Shown here: positions 32,069-38,143 of the stretch, one piece after another | Position numbering within the stretch: the stretch's first letter is position 1 | Layout: each line of letters starts with the position of its first letter | Assembly (NCBI GenBank): GCA_004555155.1 | Contig: SFJH01000018.1 | Coordinates: 1-38,143 of the forward strand | Source of the DNA: Clostridiales bacterium | Lineage (GTDB): Bacteria > Bacillota > Clostridia > Christensenellales > Aristaeellaceae | DNA: 38,143 bases | Reading direction: 5' to 3' | Notes under the pieces: model-generated | What the model was told of the DNA's origin: nothing | Databases searched by the model: none | The model's input: only the letters and a program-made list of their open reading frames with translations | Translations under genes and position numbers: made by a program

Positions 32069-32110
32069 CGCCGTCCGATATCGACCAATCTGACTGAAGG
32101 AGTGTTTCCA

Positions 32111-33553
32111 ATGGAGGTTCGCACCCGTTTTGCGCCCAGTCCCACGGGCTATATGCACCTGGGCAACCTGCGCACGGCGCTTTACACCTATCTGTTCGCC
32201 CGCCGCAACGGCGGCAAGTTCATCCTGCGCATCGAAGACACCGACCAGGAGCGCGAGGTCGAGGGCGCGGTGGATCTGATCTACAAATCCCTGGCCGTGG
32301 CGGGTCTCTCCCACGACGAGGGTCCGGATGTGGGCGGCCCCTGCGGCCCCTACGTCCAGTCCGAGCGCAAGGACACCTACCTGCCCTACGCCAGGCAGCT
32401 GATCGAATCCGGCCACGCCTACTACTGCTTCTGCACCAAGGAGCGTCTGGACGAGGCCCGCGCCGAGGCGGAGAAGAAGGGCGAGACGTTCAAGTACGAC
32501 AAGCACTGCCTGAACCTCTCCAAGGAGGAGATCCAGGCGAGACTGAACGCGGGCGAGCCCTACGTCATCCGCCAGAACATCCCCACCACAGGCAAGGCCG
32601 GCTTCGACGACGTGATTTACGGCCACGTGGAGGTGGACTGCGACACGCTGGACGACAACATCCTGATCAAGGCCGACGGTCTGCCCACCTACAACTTCGC
32701 CAACGTCATCGACGATCATCTGATGGGCATCACCCACGTGATGCGCGGCAACGAATATCTGTCCAGCGCGCCGAAGTACAATCTGCTCTACGAGGCCTTC
32801 GGCTGGACGCCGCCGACCTACGTGCACCTCACGCCGGTCATGGCCAACGCCCAGCGCAAGCTGTCCAAGCGCAAGGGCGACCCGTCCTTCGAGGATCTGC
32901 TGAATCAGGGCTATCTCACCGAGGCGATCATCAACTATCTGGTGCTGCTGGGCTGGAGTCCCCGCGGCGAGCGCGAGTTCTACACGCTCAAGGAGCTGGA
33001 GGAGGTCTTCGACCTGGAGGGCCTGAGCAAGTCGCCGTCCATCTTCGACACGGTGAAGCTCAACTGGTTCAACGCCGAGTACATCCGCAAGCTGTCGCCG
33101 GAAAAGTATCTGGAGCTGGCGACGCCCTGGCTTTCGCAGGCGCTGGATCCCGGGAAGTTCGACTTCAAGCGCCTGGGCGAGCTGCTGCAGAGCCGCACCG
33201 AGGTATTCAACCAGCTGCCCGGCATGGTGGACTTCCTGGCAAAGATGCCTGAATTTGAGAACGATCTGTATGTGAACAAGAAGCAGAAGTCCACGCTGGA
33301 GAGCGCAAAGGCGGCGCTGGCGTTCATTCGCCCGGTGCTGGAATCCATCGGCGACTGGACGGAGCAGGAGCTCCACGACCGCGTGATGGAGGCCATTCCC
33401 GCCACCGGCATGAAGAACGGCCAGGTGCTCTGGCCCATGCGCATCGCCATCTCGGGCAAGATGTCCACGCCCGGCGGCGCGTTCGAAATCGCCTATCTCC
33501 TGGGCAAGGAAGAGACCCTCAAGCGCCTGGACGAATCCATGGCAAGGCTGTAA
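32111..33553 (+). CDS. gltX: Glutamyl-tRNA synthetase
   Basis: 480 residues. It charges tRNA-Glu with glutamate; Clostridia usually lack a glutaminyl synthetase and use it to mischarge tRNA-Gln for GatCAB, but that cannot be seen here. The class I signature is FAPSPTGYMHLGNLRTAL (HLG at 16-18), followed by LRIEDTDQERE, YHFANVIDDHLM-type (YNFANVIDDHLM) and KLSKRKGD (250-257). The C-terminal anticodon-binding part has FDTVKLNWFNAEYIR and PMRIAISG. The start at 32111 is nine bases after GAAGGAG; GTG 32102 is in frame but too close. Confidence 0.97.
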   Translation: MEVRTRFAPSPTGYMHLGNLRTALYTYLFARRNGGKFILRIEDTDQEREVEGAVDLIYKSLAVAGLSHDEGPDVGGPCGPYVQSERKDTYLPYARQLIESGHAYYCFCTKERLDEARAEAEKKGETFKYDKHCLNLSKEEIQARLNAGEPYVIRQNIPTTGKAGFDDVIYGHVEVDCDTLDDNILIKADGLPTYNFANVIDDHLMGITHVMRGNEYLSSAPKYNLLYEAFGWTPPTYVHLTPVMANAQRKLSKRKGDPSFEDLLNQGYLTEAIINYLVLLGWSPRGEREFYTLKELEEVFDLEGLSKSPSIFDTVKLNWFNAEYIRKLSPEKYLELATPWLSQALDPGKFDFKRLGELLQSRTEVFNQLPGMVDFLAKMPEFENDLYVNKKQKSTLESAKAALAFIRPVLESIGDWTEQELHDRVMEAIPATGMKNGQVLWPMRIAISGKMSTPGGAFEIAYLLGKEETLKRLDESMARL

Positions 33554-33557
33554 GCAC

Positions 33558-33597
33558 AAAAGGTGTCCGTGAGAAAACGCTCTCACGGACACCTTTT
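33558..33597. terminator. Bidirectional terminator between gltX and the ferredoxin gene
   Basis: A 17-bp perfect stem: AAAAGGTGTCCGTGAGA (33558-33574) with its complement at 33581-33597, loop AAACGC, T-runs on both strands. Confidence 0.93.
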
Positions 33598-33617
33598 TCA
33601 TGGGATCCGGTCAGATT

Positions 33618-34562
33618 TTACGCCGTCGGCAGATTGAAGAACGCCAGCGCAGCCGCCAGTACGGCCGCCGCGGCGATTCCAATCGCCATGCGCGCCCTTC
33701 TGCCCGGCCTGCGGCCCTTCCACCGGATCGCGCCCGTCGGGCAGCCGGACATGCACGCGCCGCAATGGATGCACTCGCGGTCGCCCACGCGGCGGACGTC
33801 CATCCTGCACGCGCCGACGCAATTCCCGCAGTCGACGCACTTCTCCGCATCCACCCGCACGCCCAGCAGCGCAATCCTCGAAAACAGTCCGTAGATCGCG
33901 CCCAGCGGGCAGAAAAACCGGCAGAACGCGCGGAACACGAACACGCACGCCGTCAGAATCAGAATCAGCAGCACGAGCTTCCGGGTGAACAGCGCGCCGA
34001 GCATGCCGAAGAAGCCGGCGTTGTCCGGGTGCGCCAGCAGTCCGACCGCGCCCTCCAGCGTGCCCGCCGGGCAGATATACTTGCAGAATGCGGGCACGGG
34101 AAACCGCTGCGCCGCGTAAATCAGCGGGATCAGGATCACGAACGCCGCCAGAATCCCGTATTTCAGCCAGGAAAGCGCGCGGGTGACCCGGCTCTTGCCC
34201 AGCTTGGGCGTGGGAACCTTGTACAGCAGCTCCTGAATCAGCCCCATGGGACACAGAAATCCGCAGATCGTCCGGCCCAGCGTCAGCCCGAACAGCGCCA
34301 GCACGCCCAGAATATACGCCGGCGCGCGGACAGCGGACGCGGCCAGCGCGTTTTGCAGCGCGCCCAGCGGACATGCGCCCACTGCGCCCGGACAGGAATA
34401 GCAGTTCAGGCCCGGCACGCACAGCGCCTTGCTCAGGCCGGTATAGATTCTGCCGTCGGCAAAGCCCTTCAGATGGGCGTTGTACAGCAGCGCGGCGTAG
34501 AGCTGAATCAGCCTGCGCTTCGTCGGTCGGCGGCTTCGCAGCCAGTTCCTGATCTTCTTCAA
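33618..34562 (-). CDS. NapH-like membrane 4Fe-4S ferredoxin
   Basis: 314 residues. Four or five membrane segments are interleaved with Cys clusters: CYSCPGAVGACPLGA near the start, then CGFLCPMG, CKYICPAG and CRFFCPLG (the CxxxCP signature of NapH/NosR/YccM-type proteins), followed by two classical ferredoxin motifs CVDCGNCVGAC and CIHCGACMSGCPTGA, and a last membrane segment. It moves electrons between the membrane and an outside or membrane partner. Start is TTG 34562 after GGAGTGA; an ATG in another frame (34569) gives a frame without these motifs. It is preceded by the CXXC-tailed membrane protein; an FMN-binding partner expected in such clusters is not in the window. Confidence 0.85.
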   Translation of the reverse strand: MKKIRNWLRSRRPTKRRLIQLYAALLYNAHLKGFADGRIYTGLSKALCVPGLNCYSCPGAVGACPLGALQNALAASAVRAPAYILGVLALFGLTLGRTICGFLCPMGLIQELLYKVPTPKLGKSRVTRALSWLKYGILAAFVILIPLIYAAQRFPVPAFCKYICPAGTLEGAVGLLAHPDNAGFFGMLGALFTRKLVLLILILTACVFVFRAFCRFFCPLGAIYGLFSRIALLGVRVDAEKCVDCGNCVGACRMDVRRVGDRECIHCGACMSGCPTGAIRWKGRRPGRRARMAIGIAAAAVLAAALAFFNLPTA

Positions 34563-34601
34563 TGCTCATTCACTCCGTACTGATTTCCATGGCGCTGCCG
34601 C

Positions 34602-35180
34602 TCATCCCAGCCCGATGCACTCCGTGCAGATGTTGACGGCCTTCATCCATACGTCGCGGGCGCCGCCGTTCATCGCGCCCCAGGTCAGCAGTCCCGCGGC
34701 CAGCAGTCCGACCGCGATGCGCGCGGGAAGTTTCCTGCCCCCGGCGCGCTTCTGCGAAACGGGCGCGCTTCCGCGCACGGCCAGCGCGATCATCGCCACG
34801 GCCGTCCACGGGACGACCCAGCGCAGCATCCGGCCCGTCTCCCGATCCAGATCCCAGGAGGCAAAGTGCCCGCCCACGAAGAAATACCCCGCCGACAGGA
34901 TCGCGCAGAGCGCGGCAGTCAGATCGCACGCCCTGCGCACCCGCTTCGGCGCCGCCCGTCCCCGCAGGTACCCCGGCAGCGGTTCCGGGCACATCCATCC
35001 GGCCACCGCCAGCGCGCCCCAGAGGAGCGCCGGTGCGAGGAGCGCGCGCAGCGATGCGGCAGCGCCTTCGCGGCTGAATCCGACCGCGCACAGTCCGATG
35101 GTCTCCGCGCACAGCAGTCCCGCGAGCAGCGCCGTCTGCACGGCCAGCAGCGCGCGAACCATCCACCCGATCCTCCTCAT
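34602..35180 (-). CDS. Membrane protein with C-terminal CD1871A-like CXXC tail
   Basis: 192 residues from ATG 35180 after GAGGGGAG. About five membrane segments (roughly 8-28, 38-62, 84-102, 115-132, 150-168). The very end, WMKAVNICTECIGLG with C185 and C188, corresponds to the tail of the short CD1871A-type CXXC proteins (about 50 residues, ending in NICLECIGIG-like sequence) that accompany FMN-binding proteins and membrane ferredoxins in Clostridia. Here that tail is the last part of a larger membrane protein, apparently a fusion or extended version. The ferredoxin gene begins 39 bases later, supporting a role in electron transfer. I do not recognise the N-terminal part. Confidence 0.65.
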   Translation of the reverse strand: MRRIGWMVRALLAVQTALLAGLLCAETIGLCAVGFSREGAAASLRALLAPALLWGALAVAGWMCPEPLPGYLRGRAAPKRVRRACDLTAALCAILSAGYFFVGGHFASWDLDRETGRMLRWVVPWTAVAMIALAVRGSAPVSQKRAGGRKLPARIAVGLLAAGLLTWGAMNGGARDVWMKAVNICTECIGLG

Positions 35181-35202
35181 AACGCACACTCCCCTCTGTC
35201 CG

Positions 35203-35676
35203 CCGCAGCGCCTCCAACCGAACCGGCGCGGCGTCCCGTTCTTCAGATCAGGCTCCCGGCGGGCGGCAGCACCTCGATGATCTGGCCGTCGCCCCGGCGC
35301 AGCGCCTCCAACCAAACCGGCGCAGCGTCCCACCCTTCAGATCAGGTTCCCGGCGGACGGCAGCACCTCGAAGATCTGGCCGTCGCCCCGGCGCAGCGCC
35401 TCCAACCGAACCGGCGCGGCGTCCCACCCTTCAGATCAGGCTCCCGGCGGGCGGCAGCACCTCGATGATCTGACGCAGCGCCTCCAACCGAACCGGCGCG
35501 GCGCCCCGTTCTTCAGATCAGGCTCCCAGCGGACGGCAGCACCTCGATGATCTGGCGCAGCGCCTCCAACCGAACCGGCGCAGCGTCCCGTTCTTCAGAT
35601 CAGGCTCCCGGCGGGCGGCAGCACCTCGATAATCTGGCGCAGCGTCTCCAACCGAACCGGCGCGGCGTCCCGTTCT
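35203..35676 (-). repeat. Five tandem copies derived from the 3' end of the PHP gene
   Basis: The true stop codon of the PHP gene is at 35677-35679. Copies of the same stop context recur with their stop triplets at 35595, 35513, 35431, 35337 and 35243, spaced 82, 82, 82, 94 and 94 bases. Each unit reads, on the minus strand, the last codons of the gene (QIIEVLPPAGSLI, stop) plus about 28 bases of spacer, then EALR again. Three copies lack the 12 bases for RGDG, explaining 82 versus 94. Neither length is a multiple of three. Copies differ by a few bases each. The 496-bp gap between the two genes is otherwise empty. Confidence 0.9.
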
Positions 35677-36384
35677 TCAGATCAGGCTCCCGGCGGGCGG
35701 CAATACCTCGATGATCTGGCCGTCGCCCCGGCGCAGCGCCTCCAGCACGTCGGCGACACTCTCCACCGGCTCCGCGAAGCGCATCGCGCCGCCGCCGACC
35801 TCCGTCACATGGTGCGCGTCCGATCCGGCCACCATCAGCTTGCCGTACTTCACCGCGTCGGCATAGGCGCGCCGGTTGTACTCGGGGCTCTTGTTCTGAT
35901 GATTGTAGACCTCATAGGCCAGCACCGAATCGGGATCCGGCGTGAAGTCCGGAATATACGGCGCCTGGCGATAGGGATGGGCATGAATCAGCAGTCCTCC
36001 GGCGGCGTTCACCCGGTCGACATACGCGCCGTAGGGCACGTCCGCGATGTCCGGGTTATCCAGCAGGAACTCCTCGCCCAGCCCATAGGTCAGCAACTCG
36101 GGACCGGCGGTGAAGGTCTCCCAGCCGAAGATCACCTTCAGGCCAATGCGGTCGCCCTCCGCCTTCGCGGCGCGATAGCCCCGCAGCAGGTATTCCACCT
36201 TGTCCGGCCAGGCCAGCGCCCGATCGCAGCCGATGTTGGCGTTGAAGAAGTGATCGGTCACGGCCACCAGATCGTATCCGGCCGCCTTGCAGGCGCGCAT
36301 CATCTCCGTCGCCGGCGAGCGGCCGCAACGGCTCGTCTCGGAAGTATGCAGGTGCAGCTGCACATAAAAGCCCTGTTTCCTCAT
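35677..36384 (-). CDS. PHP-domain metal-dependent phosphoesterase
   Basis: 235 residues from ATG 36384 after AAGGTGG. The PHP fold carries its metal-binding motifs in order: QLHLHTSETSRCGRSP (H-x-H), AVTDHFF (DH), a Glu in GWETF, LLIHAHPYR (HAHP) and GSDAHH (DxH). Such proteins hydrolyse phosphate esters, for example histidinol phosphate or nucleotide derivatives; the substrate here is unknown. The 3' end has been copied five times downstream. The two following minus-strand genes may be read from the same promoter, since no terminator is visible in the repeats. Confidence 0.87.
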   Translation of the reverse strand: MRKQGFYVQLHLHTSETSRCGRSPATEMMRACKAAGYDLVAVTDHFFNANIGCDRALAWPDKVEYLLRGYRAAKAEGDRIGLKVIFGWETFTAGPELLTYGLGEEFLLDNPDIADVPYGAYVDRVNAAGGLLIHAHPYRQAPYIPDFTPDPDSVLAYEVYNHQNKSPEYNRRAYADAVKYGKLMVAGSDAHHVTEVGGGAMRFAEPVESVADVLEALRRGDGQIIEVLPPAGSLI

Positions 36385-36416
36385 AATCCACCTTCGTTCA
36401 TGGTTTGTATGGCAAC

Positions 36417-36425
36417 AGTATAGCA
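36417..36425 (-). promoter_or_regulatory. Extended -10 promoter of the PHP gene
   Basis: On the minus strand TGC precedes TATACT (36417-36422), about 33 bases before the start codon. No good -35 is seen. Confidence 0.5.
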
Positions 36426-36456
36426 CGCAAATGCGACATTCGATCGCTGCTTTCTG

Positions 36457-36497
36457 AAAAAAAGGCCGCTCCCCGCGAAACTTTGCAGGGAGCGGCC
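36457..36497 (-). terminator. Terminator of the NlpC/P60 gene
   Basis: GGCCGCTCCC (36464-36473) pairs with GGGAGCGGCC (36488-36497); on the minus strand seven T follow (36457-36463). Confidence 0.92.
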
Positions 36498-36510
36498 GGA
36501 TTCTGTGTCT

Positions 36511-38143
36511 TTAGTTGAACACCCTGCGGCCCCAGGAGAACACGCCGCTGTAATATCCGGAGGCCAGGGAGCTGATGACCACCTTGCCCTGTCCGGAGGA
36601 GGCGTGAATGAACCAGCCCGCGCCCAGATAGATGCCGGCGTGGTCGCTCAGGTCGCTGTCGGAGATGGTGTTGAAGTAGACCAGGTCGCCGCGCTTCAGG
36701 CTGGAGGCGCTGGTGATCTTGGTATAGGTATCGCTGTAGCCCTGATTGTAGGCCGTGCGGGGCAGCGAGATGCCGATCTGCTTGAAGCAGTAGCAGGTGA
36801 AGCCCGTGCAGTCGTAGGAGGACGTGCCGTTCGCGCCGTAGACATAGGGCTTGCCCAGCTGGTTCTGGCCGACGTAAATCGCGTACTCCAGCTTCTCCGC
36901 GCTGCTCATGGACGAGGAATACGTGCTCGTCTTGGAAGCCAGGCCGCTGGAGATGGTGGTGGAGTTGTTCTTCTGGTTGCCGGGATCGGGCTGCACGATG
37001 GCGCCGCCCTGATCCGCGGGCGTCTTGCCGGAGGGCAGCGTCGCCGCGCTGGTGGAATACATCTTGCGCAGCGTGGCGGAATCCGCCGTGCCGGTCTGGG
37101 ACAGGTTGTTGCTGGCCTGGAACAGCGAGACCGCGCTCGCCGTGGTCGCGCCGTAGTCGCCGTCGATGCTGGAGCTCTTGCTCAGATATCCCAGCGCGAA
37201 CAGTCTGCGCTGGATGCGCGTGACGTTCGTGCCCGAAGAGCCCTTCGAAAGCGACGCGGACAGCAGGCTGCACGCCGGGCCGTTGCCGCTGTACAGCACG
37301 CGCTGCAGGCCCTCGCCCGCATTGCCGTCGGCCGTCAGACCGCAGGCCGCCTGGAACAGCTTCACGGCCGCCTCGGTGTTGGAATCATAGGTGGTGTCCG
37401 GGATGGCGTCGAAGTAGCCCATGGCCAGCAGCGCCTTCTCCAGCGTGGAGACCGCGCTTCCGCTGCTGGACTTGCTCAGCGCGGAGAACGAGGCACGGCT
37501 CAGATCGGAAATCCTGATGAAGCCATACTGGTCGCCATGCTTGACGTACGCCCAGGTCGCATTGTACGCGCCGACGGTCACATCCGTGCCGATGGCGATC
37601 TTCACGCCGTTCTCGGGCGTTTTCTCATAGAAATACGCGTTCGTGGTCACCACCGTCGCGCCGAAGGTCTCCTTCACATAGCCCTCCAGCGGATCCTTCT
37701 CCTGCTCGACCTCCAGCGCGGAGAGCGCGCACCAGCCGCTCTTGCCGTTCAGCTCGATCTGGGCCCACTTGCCGTCGGTGGTCAGCGCCACTACGCTGAC
37801 CTTCACGCCCTTGCCGAGCGTGCCCAGCAGCGCGGAGTCCGTGCTGGCCTCCTGATAGACCTTGACAGAGGACGTCGCCACCGCGTCCACGGGCGAATCC
37901 AGCTTCTTGCTGGGCGCGGGCGTGGCCGTCGCGCCCGCAGGCGCCAGCGCGGAGACCTTGCAGTAGCCGTAGCTGCCGCTGCGCTCCACATAGGCCCAGT
38001 CCCCGTTGACGGCGATCACGTTCAGCGACGCGCCCTTCTTCAGCGTGCCCAGCGCCGTCGAGGACGTGCTGGCGCTCCTGTACACCTTCACGCTCTCCGC
38101 CGTCACCACCGCGGGAATCGCCTTGCTCATATCCGGCGTGGCG
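36511..38143 (-). CDS. SH3/PG-binding/NlpC-P60 cell wall hydrolase (N-terminus outside window)
   Basis: At least 543 residues; the frame is open to the window edge, so the signal peptide probably lies beyond it. Domain order: bacterial SH3 (VKVYRSASTSSTALGTLKKG...YGYCKVSAL), a second SH3 (VKVYQEASTDSALLGTLGKG), a third SH3-like segment (NAYFYEKTPENG...YGFIRISDL), two PG_binding_1 domains (GSAVSTLEKALLAMGYF; GTNVTRIQRRLFALGYL), an Asn/Ser-rich linker and a C-terminal NlpC/P60 peptidase with catalytic Cys in YDCTGFTCYCF, His in DHAGIYLG and a third polar residue near HASSGQG. It cleaves stem peptides of peptidoglycan outside the cell. The catalytic domain is complete. Confidence 0.93.
   Translation of the reverse strand, partial: ATPDMSKAIPAVVTAESVKVYRSASTSSTALGTLKKGASLNVIAVNGDWAYVERSGSYGYCKVSALAPAGATATPAPSKKLDSPVDAVATSSVKVYQEASTDSALLGTLGKGVKVSVVALTTDGKWAQIELNGKSGWCALSALEVEQEKDPLEGYVKETFGATVVTTNAYFYEKTPENGVKIAIGTDVTVGAYNATWAYVKHGDQYGFIRISDLSRASFSALSKSSSGSAVSTLEKALLAMGYFDAIPDTTYDSNTEAAVKLFQAACGLTADGNAGEGLQRVLYSGNGPACSLLSASLSKGSSGTNVTRIQRRLFALGYLSKSSSIDGDYGATTASAVSLFQASNNLSQTGTADSATLRKMYSTSAATLPSGKTPADQGGAIVQPDPGNQKNNSTTISSGLASKTSTYSSSMSSAEKLEYAIYVGQNQLGKPYVYGANGTSSYDCTGFTCYCFKQIGISLPRTAYNQGYSDTYTKITSASSLKRGDLVYFNTISDSDLSDHAGIYLGAGWFIHASSGQGKVVISSLASGYYSGVFSWGRRVFN

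Noticed and set aside
28205..33601. Very long open frame on the minus strand across the sensor kinase, NodB-like, galM and gltX genes
   Set aside because: It is antisense to four well-supported genes with recognisable motifs; GC-rich codon bias leaves the complementary frame free of stops. Its composition (rich in His, Gly, Val, Gln) is typical of such antisense frames.
33598..34569. Alternative frame MSIEEDQEL starting at ATG 34569
   Set aside because: The frame lacks the ferredoxin cysteines and membrane segments seen in the TTG 34562 frame, which has a proper ribosome binding site.
35181..35333. Longer N-terminus for the CXXC-tailed membrane protein
   Set aside because: It would translate part of the repeat array; GAGGGGAG before ATG 35180 gives a proper start followed by a membrane segment.

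Overview
The window is GC-rich (about 60% or more by eye), densely coded DNA from a spore-forming Firmicute. The evidence is a cotJABC spore-coat operon, strong GGAGG ribosome binding sites, sigma-A promoters, a Gram-positive envelope gene set (SH3/NlpC-P60 wall hydrolase, peptidoglycan-binding proteins, TagGH/Wzm-Wzt-type exporter) and many two-component genes. An L-fucose isomerase suggests a gut Clostridia; Christensenellales-like is a guess, not shown by the sequence. I see no rRNA, tRNA, CRISPR array or prophage.

Layout. 1-312: an AT-rich end, possibly of a mobile element, abuts a 5'-truncated thioredoxin-like gene. 561-4034: a three-gene signalling operon (7TM pseudo-kinase, NarL-type kinase, LuxR-type regulator), flanked by two copies of a related hairpin. 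4035-4384: a stretch that is almost entirely stem-loops. 4385-8279: degenerate receiver, secreted PG-binding protein, zinc-ribbon membrane protein, SPFH protein with four zinc ribbons. 8280-9147: convergent intergenic region with a 66-bp duplication and a 17-unit, 22-bp minisatellite. 9148-11484 (minus): prohibitin-like and flotillin-like SPFH proteins. 11673-14000: a SnoaL-like protein, a small membrane protein behind an AT-rich palindromic operator, and cotJCBA (minus).

14077-18674: fucI divergent from an AraC regulator, a YvlD-like membrane protein and RluA-type pseudouridine synthase (minus), and a GNAT gene whose promoter shares its -35 with the pseudouridine synthase promoter. 18688-26570: addA without addB, a polysaccharide ABC exporter pair without glycosyltransferases, a pyridoxamine-kinase-like protein and cinA. 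26787-29242: an OmpR/PhoR-type two-component pair. 29354-33553: a catalytically degenerate NodB-fold/PG-binding protein, galM and gltX. 33618-36384 (minus): a PHP phosphoesterase, a repeat array made from its own 3' end, a CXXC-tailed membrane protein and a NapH-like membrane ferredoxin. 36511-38143 (minus): an SH3/PG-binding/NlpC-P60 hydrolase running off the window.

The recurring theme is envelope sensing and maintenance: three SPFH proteins, three PG-binding-domain proteins, two complete two-component sets and one pseudo-receiver. The best candidates for something undescribed are the structured leader at 4082-4384, the zinc-ribbon/SPFH/flotillin cluster around it, and the array of duplicated gene ends at 35203-35676.
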